A DNA stretch of 64,000 nucleotides from Polytrichum commune (GCA_950295325.1 OX485805.1:8680501-8744500), one strand, 5' to 3'; positions 24,013 to 36,249 are shown, counted from the stretch's first letter. The notes: a model not told the origin generated them from the letters alone. A program made the numbers and translations.

Positions 24013-24469
24013 TGTGTGCAACTGTATATACAATTATGTTGGGTATGAGTCCAATTTATAATCTATTCGGCCACAAACGATAATTGCTAAAGTCCAAGCT
24101 ATAGAATAGACTCACATATAAGACAAAGAGAAAAGTGATGAATAAAAACCAAGCAAGTTTATTATTTTGATTCCTTTGTATATTGATTGACTCATTCTTC
24201 AATTATACCAATCTCAAAAAATCCATTTTCATTGATTTTTCTTGTAGTCATCATTGGTTTTAATAATTCAACCACCTCACGGTTTCCAAACTTAATGAGA
24301 CCATTTCAAATTCAGGGTTTTTATTTTATTTTATGACCTATACATCCCACGGAAATAGGTCCAATTTTTTTACTATTATTGTCAAATTCTGGAATATTCT
24401 TGGTATATTCTTGGCTATTTTGGAATATCCTAATTTTAGTTTGACAAGTTTACTATTTTTATTTCCTCT

Positions 24470-24537
24470 ACGCTCTCCGCTCTCCAAATCTCCGCTCTCC
24501 GCTCTCCGCTCTACGCTCACATACAAGTGTCGTCCCC
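24470..24537 (-). repeat. Right terminal inverted repeat of element A
   Basis: This is the inverted partner of 7873-7935, with CTCTCCGC units followed by CGCTCACATACAAG and the terminus before the target duplication at 24538. The exact last base is uncertain by up to two bases because of a C run. Confidence 0.88.
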
Positions 24538-24877
24538 CACCCGAGGCCGAACGGCAAGGCCTCCATGGGCATTGGCCCATTGTGAGGCCATAGTTGCCTA
24601 GTATGGTTCGGGTTGTTGTAGTGTTGCTCCGGCAATGCGATGATCAACATGGGATTGGACTTCCATGGATGGAAGTCCACATCTAGGAATGGGTTACCGA
24701 TTAAGGGGTGAGTCCCGAAAGCAAAGTAGGAGGGTTGGTTCCCTCCTATGAACTATAAGGTCCGGGGTAGGAGGAGCTAATCATTAGCATGGCGGAATGC
24801 GAATGGTTAGCGCTCGTAACCTTTGCTCGGATTGAAAATTGGCAAGATTGTTAAGGGACCTAGCAAGGGTTGCGACA
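24538..24877 (+). repeat. Split solo LTR, 3' piece
   Basis: Continues the LTR broken at 7872, beginning with the duplicated CACCCGAGG and ending GGGTTGCGACA at 24877, followed by the TSD copy ACCCT. Confidence 0.93.
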
Positions 24878-24882
24878 ACCCT

Positions 24883-25230
24883 ACTACAATCACTCCTAAA
24901 CCCTTACAAGAAGAAGAGAGAATGAGAGATGGCGAGAAGAATGAGAGAAGAGAGAATGAGAGTATGAGAGAATGAGAGAATGAGAGAATGAGTGTAAGTC
25001 GAAAGGCGCCGCTTCCAGTCCTAACCAACAAACACACTCTAAAATCACTCAATGCTTGTATTTTTAAACAAAACAACACTCCTAAACAACATACACACCC
25101 TGAAATCACTCAATGCGCATATTTCTACACAAAAACACTTCCCCAACCCGTAAACACACTCTACAATCACTCCTAAACCCTTACAAGAAGAAGAGAGAAT
25201 GAGAGAAGAGGGTTACAAGAATCAGAGAGG
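24883..25230. repeat. ~62-bp tandem repeats and GAGAGAATGA microsatellite
   Basis: The tract seen at 7020-7230 resumes here (ACTCTAAAATCACTCAATGC-type units), interrupted by a purine-rich run of GAGAGAATGA units at 24914-24990 and again near 25180-25250. No coding sequence seen. Confidence 0.75.
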
Positions 25231-26100
25231 TGGAAAGGAATGAGAGAGAGAATGTGGGAAGCGGTGTTAGGCGGAGGCGCCGCTTCACGACAAGGTGAGA
25301 AATGAGGGAGAGAAAGGAGGGAGCTTGACGCGGAGGGAGTTAAATAGACAAAGCGAAGGGTCGCCATGGGACCCAATCTGGGCCATGGGAGCGCCCCGAG
25401 CCCATCTACGGCTCACAAGCCTCGCGGGCAGCCACCCTGCCATGTGTCAACACCTTATTGGTGATGGTGGCTACCCGAGGCTTCTGGGGTGCACACTTGG
25501 CGCCTAGCAGCCACCCGGCCTCCTGCCCGCCGAAGCCCGGCCCCGGCCTTCTAAGCCGCTATCTATAGCGGCTTAGCCCAAAAATCGAAAAGCAACATAG
25601 CCTAAGGTATTGCACAAAATTAACACCATCACCAACTCTGATTTTAATGGTGTTCAATTCAATGGTCCCGCGTTGGAATTGCTTACATCATAGAATGAAT
25701 CCATTATTTGTTTTAGTATTTGAATATTGTAGTCATATGGAGTAAGATGAGAGCGATACAAAGTCTAAGAGGAGTATTTCATAAGTATATTGCAATCCTC
25801 AAATGCAATTGCACGGTGCAACAATTAAAATATGGTGACAATTTACATGGTCAAGGGTTTAGACTAAGTGCTCTCTATTGTAATTTCTATAACCCAAGTT
25901 CGTAGAAGATAAGGCTCTAGCCTACAATGGATATTACCCACCCAAGTAGCATTAAATTCAACATTTATATCAGTACATAGAAGTTGACATTTGAAGTACA
26001 TGGGAGATACACAAAGATTACAAATTTATCTACTGCAACCCCATGGAGTTCAACATCATATGAAGCCATGTAAGCATTAAGCTTGATGTTCGATGATCCC
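25231..26100. other. Non-coding stretch with one 26-nt palindrome
   Basis: A GC-rich part (25370-25580) is followed by AT-rich DNA. I see no gene. At 25551-25576 a hairpin has 12-bp arms (CTAAGCCGCTAT and its reverse complement) around CT, the same arm-2-arm design as the arrays. Confidence 0.6.
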
Positions 26101-26104
26101 TCCA

Positions 26105-26126
26105 ACCTAAACCCTAAACCCTAAAC
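26105..26126. repeat. Interstitial telomeric motif (CCCTAAA)
   Basis: Two to three CCTAAAC units in a row, plant telomere type. The complementary orientation (TTTAGGG twice) occurs at 27682-27702. Confidence 0.75.
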
Positions 26127-26939
26127 ACCGCAAGCCTTAAATGAATGGCACATAAGGTTAAATGACAGGGCCTTAGTGCTTGTAGTTTCCAATACAAATG
26201 TATATTGTCTTGACAACATCCTAATCATATGTGCTCACGATCATGTCAACCAATATTAAGTTATAACAATGTCTGTCTAAAAAGAAGAGTATAATAACTT
26301 GATTATAGTATATATGATCTTCATACTAGATTTCAAATGGACTTCATGATAGTTTCAAACATCCTTGAAAGAGTGAACTAAAAAGTCCTATTCGTGATGG
26401 AATTCCCATTAATGCCTTTCACATAGGTTATCCATTGCCACACTTGTATGTTGGACAATGGATCAACGTTGTGTGCACACATTACAAACGTCACATGTTC
26501 TTTTAAAGCTTTTCTCATTTTATTGTTGCAAATTGAAAGTTGGCCAATTTATTCAAATTTGTCATGAGATCAATTCCTTGTTTTCAATGTATAAGTCCTC
26601 ATGTGAAAGTCTTCATAACGACATAAACTGTAATTGTATTTGGTGGCTTCAGCTATATGAAGTTTCATAATGTTGCCACATATATTGTCAAGATATTATT
26701 TGAAATAAACCATAATATTTGAGTCCAAGTAGAGTAATATCCTGGAAGTACATAATTTAATTTGTATGCAATGCATCAATGTGAAGTTGTGGAGGATGGG
26801 TTCTCAAAATCAGTTATCAAATATCATTTTCTTCCCAATGGTGCATGTCATAGGCACATAAAATGAGACAGTCTACCCCCATCAACAATAATTTTAATTT
26901 TTTTGACAAATATTGTTATAGGATATTGGAAGATATATT

Positions 26940-27355
26940 GGAGATCTTTCTTTATCATTTTTTTTCCATATCCTTACTAACACTATATTCAAACATGTAA
27001 CTTCAACATATTACCATAGATAATATTGAGTGTTTGAGTTTACAATGTTTGATGTTACTTACTTTCATAGTGGTATTAGTATTGAGTAGATGCGTTCGTA
27101 TTTAGTGTATCAAACTCTAAATATGTTATGAACTAAACTCCTAAACCCAACTACACAAAATATGATATCTAGTGTTTGATACCCTATATACAAGCGCATG
27201 CACTAAATATCAATAACCATATGAAAGTCAATGACATAAAATGTAAACTCTCACAATAAGTATCATCTATGGTAATATGTGGAATTTACATGTTTGCAAT
27301 TAGTGTTAGGAAGGATGTGAAAAGAAAAAATATACATGAAAGTAGAAGGTAAGCG
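26940..27355. repeat. Imperfect long inverted repeat (fold-back)
   Basis: The left arm at about 26940-27125 and the right arm at about 27165-27355 are complementary over most of their length (for example CATATTACCATAGAT at 27007-27021 against ATCTATGGTAATATG at 27267-27281), with many mismatches and small gaps. AT-rich, no gene. Weak direct similarity also links about 26330-26475 with 27548-27685. Confidence 0.65.
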
Positions 27356-27681
27356 ACACATTTATGTGTAACAGTAATTGTCAAAGATTTAAAAATTAAT
27401 GTTGAGCATAGTAGGGTGGTAACAACACTAAATATAATGAAACACACACCCCATATTTTGTGTAGTTATTTCATCACGGAATTAGCAATGTCATTTGATG
27501 GTTGGCGCCACGAAGAGCCACGAAGGCCACACATTAGTAAACTTGAAGTGAACTTCAAGATGGATTCAAATATCATTAACAGATTGAACTAAAAAGCGAC
27601 ATTGGTAGTTAGTATCCCTTTAACAACGTCCACATACGTTCCTCATTGGCACACTTGCATGCGAGATAATAGAGCAATGTT

Positions 27682-27702
27682 CTAGGGTTTAGGGTTTAGG
27701 GG
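27682..27702. repeat. Interstitial telomeric motif (TTTAGGG), inverted partner
   Basis: GGGTTTAGGGTTTAGGGG, opposite in orientation to the motif at 26105, about 1.6 kb away, with the fold-back between them. Confidence 0.75.
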
Positions 27703-28111
27703 AGACAAATAAATAATTTTATTCATCACGACAATGGCCTCAAGCCTTGGAAACCCTTTCATAATTGCAGCCTCCAAATGGCCCAAACCCCACCTAAATA
27801 GGTTTACACTTGAAAGCATTGAATGGAGTTAAAATATTTGTTAAAATATACCGTCATGACACTTGAAAAAATTAATGTGGCCGCCACCCTTCCTCCCAAC
27901 AGCGTATGTCATATCCACACAAGACAAAAAAAAAAATTAAATATCATAGACTAAGTCATATGACGGCTGGGGTATCAGAGGGGCATTGAAAGATGCGCAT
28001 TTTCTACTATAAAAAAAAAACGGGGAATTATGTCAGGAGGTTTGAAATAACCTCTGCAGGAGAACAAGGCAGGAAAGGCATCCAATGAGGAAGTCCGAGA
28101 AACGGAGGTGG
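27703..28111. other. AT-rich stretch, no gene seen
   Basis: Contains poly-A runs at 27930-27938 and 28010-28020. Nothing coding is recognisable. Confidence 0.5.
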
Positions 28112-28115
28112 ATAG

Positions 28116-28121
28116 TATAAA
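28116..28121 (+). promoter_or_regulatory. TATA box candidate for the DUF7869-like gene
   Basis: TATAAA is followed by a pyrimidine-rich initiator-like segment and then, 265 bp later, by the palindrome array. If used, transcription would place the array in a 5'-UTR intron ending near 29660. Confidence 0.4.
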
Positions 28122-28385
28122 GGGACGCACCCCCCAAAAGTCTGTCCTTTTTTGCTCTTCTCCCACTCTTGAATTCGTAGAGAGAACTCTTAGTCGGAGC
28201 TATACTTCAAGGTTCGTGCATGCTGCCGTTCATTAGCACTTATCCACAGCATGCAAGTTCATGAGCACCTACCCACAGCATGGAAGCCCACCGTGAACTT
28301 TGCAATGAGCTTAAAAACAACACATTTCGGATTATCCGCCGCATTATCCGCCGGATTTTGAGGGTTTTAGCGTGACTCTTATCGG

Positions 28386-29453
28386 GTTTGGGTCGGTCGA
28401 CCCAAACCCCTCCGCTACTGTGGGCGGGTTTCAGCCTGACCCTGATTAGGTTTGGGTCGGTTGACCCAAACCCCTCCACTAGTGTGGGCGGGTTTCAGCC
28501 TGATCCAAACCTATCCCCTCGTGAGGCAGGTACTAGAGTGGACAAGGAGCCCATCCTGGCCCTCAAGGTTTGGGTTGGTCGACCCAAACCTATACCCTCC
28601 TGAGGCAGATACTATGGTGGACACGGAGTCCATCTTGCCCCTCAAGGTTTGGGTCGGTCGACCGAAACCTTTACTCTCATGAGGCAGGTACTAGGGTGGA
28701 CACGGAGTCCATCCTGCCCCTCAAAGTTTGGGTCGGTCGACCCAAACCTATCCCCTCGTGAGGCAGGGTCTAGAGTGGACAAGGAGCCCATCCAGGCCCT
28801 CAAGGTTTGGGTCGGTCGACCCAAACCTATACGCTCATGAGGCAGGTACTAGGGTGGACACGGAGTCCATCCTGCCCCTCAAGGTTTGGGTTGGTCGACC
28901 CAAACCTATACCCTCATGAGGCAGGTACTAGGGTGGACACGGAGTCCATCTTACCCCTCAAGGTTTGGGTCGGTCGACCCAAACCTATACCCTCATGAGG
29001 CAGGTACTAGGGTGGACACGGAGTCCATCTTACCCCTCAAGGTTTGGGTCGGTCGACCCAAACCTATACCCTCATGAGGCAGGTACTAGGGTGGACACGG
29101 AGTCCATCTTACCCCTCAAGGTTTGGGTCGGTCGACCCAAACCCACCCCCACGTGAGGCAGGTACTAGGGTGGACTTTGAGCCCTTCCTGCCCTATAAGG
29201 TTTGGGTCGGTCGACCCAAACCTTATCCCACAGTGGGCATGTACTAGGTTTGACACATCCCATTGCCCTTACATAATTTGGGACGGTCTACCCAATCCAT
29301 CCCCACTGTGTGGGTGCTCTCTGTTATGAGCCTGAACCCATCTTGCGAAAAGGTTTGGGTCGGTCGACCCAATTTATCCCCACTGTTTGGATGGAGTCTG
29401 GATGACCATGATCCCATCGTGCCACAAGGTTTGGGTAGGTCGACCCAAACCCA
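28386..29453. repeat. Palindrome array 2, 79-bp tandem (half-site GGTTTGGGTCG)
   Basis: About 13 copies of an inverted repeat with arms GGTTTGGGTCG and its reverse complement around GT. From about 28567 to 29200 the copies follow one another at exactly 79 bp. Spacers carry GAGGCAGGTACTAGGGTGGA. The last three copies (29270-29453) are degenerate. The array lies just upstream of the coding start at 29663. Confidence 0.95.
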
Positions 29454-29662
29454 AACCCACCGTGTGGATGGGCTCTAAATGATAGTGTGTCCACTGGCCA
29501 ACCCAAACCTTTACAAAGCCAATGGCATAGCATTCATATGAACATGTATGAACACTGTGTATTTGCAATATTGTTTATATAAGATGGTTTTTGTATTATT
29601 CGATTGGAACCTACAATTTTGTGGTTTCTTGATAAGGTTCAATGTTCATGTGTGTAGGCAGA

Positions 29663-32600
29663 ATGAATGGGTTTAGTGAAAGAGGGGATTGGTCATCTGA
29701 AGATATGGCCACTTGGCCATCTGCATCTGAGGATGAGATAGACATTGTCGGGGAGGATACTTTGGCTGACAGTGCAGATGAAGATCATTTGGATTTACCT
29801 TCGCCTTCCGTACCGCAATGTCCCATTGCTGAATGTACGGGACTCTCAAGGGCTTCATGGGTGAATTTGGAGGTGATACTTCTTAATGACAGTGGAGTTG
29901 TTGTGGCGGAGGGGATTTGTCGCAACACCCATCCACAAGATTGCATTGATGAAAACCCGCTTGGCACCGAGGACGTTGGGGTTGTCATATTGGAGTCGCT
30001 CGTTCATTCCGAGGTGGATCCCACTCATAGGTTCTCCCTCCGGAGGTGGCCATTGAGGAATGTCACGATTGATGGTGTTTCCTTGTGTGAACATGAGCAA
30101 CGACACTTGCAAATCCAAAAAGAGCAGCAATCAAACATGCGGCCACGCAAGGGTCAAAGAAAGTACGATACATTGGCACGTCCTGCTCCGTCTGCAACTG
30201 ATTGTAAACGTCAAAGGTTGCTCGGGGAGGAGTCCATTAGAGAAGTTGCCACAAAGGATTGTTGTGTGCATCGTTGTTGCCAATTGTTTCCCCGGGATAA
30301 ATTGTTGGCCATCCGCGAAGAAATGTGGCTTGGTGATTTCCGTCTAAGATCCACCAAAAAACTTGATGTGCATAGGGCGATACATATGAATGGGGCGGGT
30401 CGCAAGGTCATCACCATTGAGAGCATAGACGTGTGTTGCAAGGCATGGTACACCATTCATGGTGTGTCGAAAACGGACTTTTATAGACAAGTTGCTTATG
30501 CCAAGGAAGGCTGCCGGTCCCGTCACCATGGGAACGTGGGTTTAAAGAAACCTAGGGAAGCAACAAGGCAAGCAACGGCCACTCTAGCAACCATAATTGT
30601 CCCACTTGCCGATGCAATGCCGCACAAAACACGCACACTCACAACTGGTGAAAAGGTTGTGGAGAAAGTTCTTCCCACAGGCACAAAATGGAAAGACATA
30701 TTGTTGGATGTAAATGCAGTTGGGGAGAAGATTGGGTTGGAGCCAATTTCATCGTCAAAATTGAGTGCAATCAAGAAAGCAAACTTCAGCGAATACATTA
30801 CAAAAAGACGAGGGGACAAATTTGCAAGGTGCTCTAATTGCGAGAAGTTGAAGCGCCTTCGGGATGCACACACGATGGGTACCGAGTCGTTTGCGGTGCA
30901 TCAATTGAACTATTTCAAGCACGTAAACATGCAAGAGGCACACCGTAATGATTACTACACAAATAGAGCGTTGTCCATCTCCAGGCCCTTGGAAGTTCTT
31001 ACGGTCATCCATGACAAAATGGACCATGCCAAGACAGCCTCCCCATGTTTTGCAAAACGAATCAAGGCCACGGATGGGTTTTTTTAGTTGCCTGTATCGG
31101 TTACAGGTGATCTTCGAAACAATGTTGACATACCCTAAATATTGTTGTATTTTATTATGTGATGTGCTTGAGAACATTGATTCACTCAAAACGATTTAGA
31201 CATACATAGATACTAATCACTTTGGGTTGGCATTGTAGGAATGATTGCACATGGACACGGTGATGTCAAGTTTGCCCATTATGCTCTTGATTTGTATCCA
31301 GCAGATTCAAACCACACGATAGGGTCATTTGCAAGGCTTTTGCGTGATTTAGAGAAACCGCCAGCCTATTCTTCAGGATTGTTATTTGAAAATACGGGTT
31401 CAACACCTTTATATGAAGCAGTGATGGATGGAAAAGATGTATGCTTGCATTCGTTGCCCGAACCACCCAGTGAACCCGTGATAGCCAAGAAGTTGCCCCC
31501 CACTTTGCGTGTCCAATTGGACAATTGTGCCAAGGACAATAAAAGTAGATATGTATTTGCATATTGGTCGTTGTTGGTTGCGAAAGGCATTTTCAAGGAG
31601 GTTTTTGTGTCCTTCCTATTGGTAGGCCACACGCACGACGATATTGATGCATCTTTTGGATGGTGGAGCATGAAGTTGCGGGAGGAGGATTTTCCTACAA
31701 TCCCGTTATTGATGAAGTCGTACATGGATTTGGAGAACGTTCCCGTCATCCCCCATATGATTGAGGAGGTGCCAGACTTCAAGGCATTTATAGAACCTTA
31801 TATTCGAAGTGGAGCTCATCGATTGATTGGCCATACGAAGGCACAACAATTCCGGTTCTACATGCGTGACGATGGTGTCCCGGCCATGCAATACAAGTTG
31901 TTGTGCACGACACAAGACTGGAGCCCGCCAGAGGGTCTCCTTGTGTGGTGCGTGGATGCGGATGGGAAGACCATGTTACCGGATGGAGAGCCTAGGCCTT
32001 GCAAGCCAATAGCCATGAAGAATTTGGAGGATATTTTGAAAGGTATATCAGGCTTCATTCAATATTGGGAGAGTTTGAAGATAGCGGATGTTGGCGGATC
32101 ATGTTGGCATCGTTATGGGAGTTGGATACATTATTGGACACGTGTTCGTGCGGCCTTGGCAGACCTCCACCAAGATAGCCCTCATACTTTGAGGCACGGA
32201 TTTTGGCCACAAACTCGTATCGATGTACAAGCTTCGGAGGCTAGTCTTTTGAGTAATGGAGAGGTTCGTGAGGAGTTTGATATGGACGACCATTACGTTG
32301 GGCCTGCTAGTCAACGTCCCCCACCATCTTTCCGCATTGCAGTGGATTGTCATGAAGGTTATATGCTCATTTTGCGTCCTGGAGATGAGACATATGCAAA
32401 GCCAGTGTGGGTGGCAAGAGCTTTGTCCAATCCAAATTTTGTATCTTCCAGCCCTCATTTTCGACAAATACAAGTAGAGTACTACCGACCGACAGCACGG
32501 AATGAAGATGTTGTTCGGTATTATACAGGCTGGGATACAAACCAACACTTTCGGTGGAAGGTGGATTCTGAGCACGGTCCATCTTGGGTAGATACAGATT

Positions 32601-32725
32601 CCATATTCATAGCATGGAAACCACAGAAAAATCATAGTGGATCAGTGTCCATCCCTCAAAAGTACATAACTTTTGCAAAAGACAACCTTGCTCGGATCGC
32701 AGAAGAAGCAACCCACGTTGAATGA
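29663..32725 (+). pseudogene. DUF7869-like putative transposase, one in-frame stop
   Basis: Exons 29663-31106 and 31239-32725 join in phase across a 132-bp GT-AG intron, giving 976 codons. A TAG at 31085-31087 (codon 475) interrupts exon 1 just before LPVSVTG, which continues smoothly into MIAHGHGD of exon 2, so the stop looks like a point lesion. Motifs: a Cys-rich block (CCVHRCCQLF), a C-x2-C (RCSNCEKL), TVIHDKMDHAKTASP, VQLDNCAKDNKSRYVFAYW and VGHTHDDIDASFGWW. From memory of the family, the last two typify DUF7869 proteins, which look like RNase H-fold transposases. An alternative in-frame ATG is at 29642, but an acceptor-like TAGGCAG lies between the two. It may be the transposase of the element holding the ParB-like gene downstream. 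Confidence 0.65.
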
Positions 32726-33271
32726 GAAGTTGGTAGGATTGTGTTAGCATGATTATAGTGTAAACAGTAATTCGACGAATATATATTACTCATATGTGTG
32801 CTCCTCAAACTTGGGGCAAAGTTTGGGTAGAACTTGCGAATGCTATATTGTTTGGGGTTGGATGAATATCCATTTACTATATTTCAATACAATTGTGAAG
32901 TTCATTTTTTTATTAAATTTGGGACTAAATTTTCCATTGAAGAAATATGCATTTATTGCATGCACTTTGTATGTTGCAATGTCTATATTTTATTGACCAT
33001 GCTAATAATAGAAATCATTTTATATGTTTCTTGGGTGAAACTAGTTTGGAGTGCTCTACCCAAAGTGTTTTTGTTGATGAGGTTGGTGTTGAGTGCTCTA
33101 CCATATGTGCTTATGTCCACACATAATAGATTTGGGATATTATAACATATAATATATTTGAGATTGTTCGCAATATAGTTTCGGAACACGGAATGTTGTT
33201 TGATCCATATATTAATTTGAGACTAGAGAAAGTCTCAATTTAACGAATATAGTGTTAAATTGAGGTCAACC
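32726..33271. other. AT-rich spacer, 3' UTR and promoter region
   Basis: About 545 bp between the stop codon at 32725 and the next start. A short direct repeat (GTTTGGAGTGCTCTACC / GTTGAGTGCTCTACC, 33043-33107) is visible; nothing coding. Confidence 0.5.
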
Positions 33272-33856
33272 ATGGGAAGAAAAGGGGATAATTCAACAAA
33301 GGCTACTCACAGTCATTCAAAACGAAATGTTGAGTCATTTGAAAAGGCGGAGGTTGCTCCCATTAGGTTATTCTCATTAGGAGAGGAAGACACCTCCTTG
33401 GACAATGAAGAAATTAAGGTATGCTCTGCTTACATTACATTTAGTTTGAATTTATTTAAATTTTATGAGTCCCGTGTATAGTTGGCTTGAAAGGAAACAT
33501 TATGGCATGAGAGGAAACTATCCTATGCATTCGAGTAATGATATTTTCGATGCTTTGTCGCATCATTGCAAGTTTGGCACTAGACATTGTTAATATATAT
33601 GCACTAGAAATTAGGGGTAGTAATCGTGAGGTAAACAAGGCAGCAAGTGTGGGCCTGTGGAAGCACTCACAATGCAAAGGGTGGTCACAATGACTTGGAA
33701 GAGGAAGGGAACAAGACGCAACAGTAACATACCATCGTTCCCCGCATTACAACAAACCTCAGAAATAGGGTATTCCTCCAAATACGAGGAGTGAACACAG
33801 AGTTCAAGGTTGCAGCCTCAATTTGGAGAGGGGGAGGGATTCGAGGGGAGGGCAGT

Positions 33857-34831
33857 TGTCGCGCACCTCTCCATGAGGAGTGCCCGAAACACCATGGGCA
33901 CAAGGGGGACCCCGGAGTGACACCCGGGACTTGTGGCGCCATTGGTGAGAGGGCCCAAGTGATCCTAGTGTGGGTGAGGGCCCCGGGCGTTGGGAACGCC
34001 TCCCACCCACGGAGACTAGGAGGCACAAGGGTAAGGCCATGAGCTATGCGTAGCTCATGGCGTGGTGATTCTAGAATGCTCAAGATCACCTCAATCGGAG
34101 GTGTGAGCTAGGAGTTATGGCCATTTGAGTGGGGTGCTGTCCCGGGACAGCGCCCTGGTACAGCAGTGCCTGGGAGTGATTCCCGGGACTGCCAAGGTTC
34201 AAACAGGCATAACTTCCTCAAGCCTTGCCCGAATGGGGCAAGCGAGGAGTCCATCGGCATCTACGTGAAGCGTAGATGAGGATGGAGTGGTTGGTTGTTA
34301 TGATCAGACATCATACAAGGAAGTTATGATGGTCTGAAGCTGCTGGGGGGGTTCTAGGCCCAGCAGCTAAGGGAAAATGTCCACTTGGCCCCAACTCTTG
34401 GTAGAGAGACAAGAGGTTGGTTGGCGGTGGGATAGGGGCTCCGTGTAGAGTCCTAGAGGCTTATATGGGTGAGGTGGTGTGGCCTCACCCACCCGAGGCC
34501 GAACGGCAAGGCCTCCATGGGCTTTGGCCTATTGTGAGGCCATAGTTGCCTAGTATGCTTCGGGTTGTTGTAGTGTTGCTCCGGCAATGCGATGATCAAC
34601 ATAGGATTGGACTTCCATGGATGGAAGTCCACATTGGGGAAATGGGTTACCGATTAAGGGGTGAGTCCCGAAAGTAAAGTAGGAGGGTTGGTTCCCTCTT
34701 ATGAATTATTGGTCCGGGGTAAGAGGAGCTATCCATTAGCATGGCGGAATGCGAAGGGTTAGCGCTCGTAACCTTTGCTAGAATTGAAAATTGGCAAGAT
34801 GGTCAAGGGGGGGCTAGCAAGGGTTGCGACA
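33857..34831 (+). repeat. 5' LTR of chromovirus copy II
   Basis: 975 bp, TGTCGCG...GCGACA. It contains hairpins with arms CCATGAGCTA, GGCGCTGTCC (one arm mutated in this copy), CATCTACG, AGCTGCTGGG and GGACTTCCAT. Confidence 0.95.
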
Positions 34832-34833
34832 CT

Positions 34834-34845
34834 TGGTATCAGAGC
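34834..34845 (+). promoter_or_regulatory. Primer-binding site, initiator tRNA-Met
   Basis: TGGTATCAGAGC, two bases after the LTR, is the exact complement expected for the 3' end of plant initiator tRNA-Met. Confidence 0.93.
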
Positions 34846-34871
34846 AGGGTTCCAATATTTGAGCTAGCACT

Positions 34872-35470
34872 TTGAGGGAGACATGGCTATCAAACGTGAG
34901 GGTTATTATGGTTAGCCCGGGGTTTCCAAAAGGTTGTGAGGCTCAAATTGGAACAAAGATCATGTGTAAAGGGAATTTGACCATACCATTGGTTCTAATG
35001 ACAATGGTGGGCATGATGGTGGATTTGGTAAGGAAATTGGTGGAGTCCTTTGAAAGGGCTCCCGCACACCTCAAAAAAGCATTTGGGGCCTAGAATACCG
35101 AATGCACCCAAAACCTTGGAGGGCATTAATGTTGGATTGAAATTCCAATTCGAAATGCTTGGAAGGTATTGATGTTGGAATGAATTTGGTGGAAATGAGG
35201 CGTGCGGGCCTCTTAAGGCGTATATGCGCGAATTTCACACCCAAATGAATTGTGCATCTTAGATAAACGAGTTTCCTAAGAAGTACATCGTTTTAGGTGG
35301 GGTTTCAAAAGCGGGTGGTGAATACCAAGTTCAAATTTCCAAAAGTTTATTGAGGTTGTGGCGGGGATCATCAAAATTGCAACGAGCATTAAGGCCGATG
35401 ACCCCAATAAGAAATTTGGTGGTGCCTTACAACAATGGACGTTGAGGGGAGATAGGTACCACACCAAATA
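34872..35470 (+). pseudogene. gag-like remnant of copy II
   Basis: Opens with MRETWLSNVRV and a helical VRKLVESFERAP stretch, then stops and frameshifts. Collinear with 4000-4860 of copy I. No CCHC knuckle seen. Confidence 0.5.
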
Positions 35471-35646
35471 ATACTTATGCCGCGGACCGAATGTAAGACG
35501 ATGGCATTGTGGCCAAGGCTAGTAGCCTTAAGCCGAGGCCAAGTCTTTTGTACTTTGAGGCTCAAATGAATGGGACAAATGTCTCATGGGTTGATAAAGA
35601 GGCTACCATTCCTTCTTGAGCCCAAAACTCATAAGGGAGTTGGGGC

Positions 35647-36146
35647 TTGCCGATTGATAGAGCGGGCAAGCCCACCAAGGTGCGGTTTGGAAAGGGCGAA
35701 CCGCATGAAACAAAGGAGGCCGCGATGCATGTAACTTTTCAATGTGGGACATTGGATTTTTGTCAAAATTTCACACCATGTGAAATAGATGAAATGCATG
35801 TCATTGTGAAGGCTGCCTTCTTTGGAACTCACATGATAGATGTGAGGTGCAAGCCGGTGAGCTTGCGGCGCATTTGTGATGTCTTGATGGCAAAGAATTG
35901 CACTACAAATTGACAAGGACTCCTATGGTAGGAAGAACCAACTCAAATTTGGTCTTAATGGACCAAATGAATAAACGGAAAAACATAATAATAATGGTCG
36001 TGGTTCAATTGGAGCAACTCCAAGGAATGTGTGGGGAGGCTAGGAAAGATGGGCCTCCCCCAAACAACATTGGTGTGATGTTGGTGAAATACAAGGATGT
36101 ATTCACCAATGTGTTGCCCAAAAAAAAAATTACCGCCAAGAAGTGA
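35647..36146 (+). pseudogene. Protease-region remnant and start of RT region, copy II
   Basis: Carries FQCGTLDFCQNFTP and AAFFGTHMIDVRCKPV (protease-like), then VVVQLEQLQGMC and KDVFTNVLPKK, which in this group precede the RT domain. After a stop near 36144 and EIELL (about 36168-36182) the sequence passes directly to RYVVINEVGG, a segment normally after the RT palm. About 200 residues of RT, including Y-x-D-D, are missing. Confidence 0.7.
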
Positions 36147-36249
36147 AAAATAACTTTGCTCAACGAGAGATTGAGCTCTTGAGGTATGTGGTGATAAATG
36201 AAGTTGGTGGACGAACATGAAGAATGTCAAGGCAATCCAAAAGGAGAAT

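Larger units (their letters stand above)
7873..24537. mobile_element. Element A: 16.7-kb Mutator-like DNA transposon with cargo genes
   Basis: The block lies inside a solo LTR and is flanked by direct repeats of CACCCGAGG (7864-7872 and 24538-24546). Runs of C and G make the duplication ambiguous between 9 and 11 bp, in the range known for Mutator-like elements. Ends share an inverted repeat containing TATGTGAGCGTAGAGCGG. Inside are a MULE/SWIM transposase (+), a ParB/methyltransferase-like gene (-), a small acidic gene (-) and a 5-kb palindrome array. Most MULEs are a few kb, so this one is unusually large. Confidence 0.9.

Noticed and set aside
28466-29247. Tandem 63-codon open frames with MGRSTQTYTL
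   Set aside because: They start every 79 bp and are translations of the array 2 unit in rotating frames.
33685-34089. Open frames in LTRs (HELRIAHGLTL and PGPSPTLGSL types), seen at every LTR copy
   Set aside because: Present in all LTRs in two frames, overlapping and without a family resemblance. Typical open frames of a GC-rich LTR.
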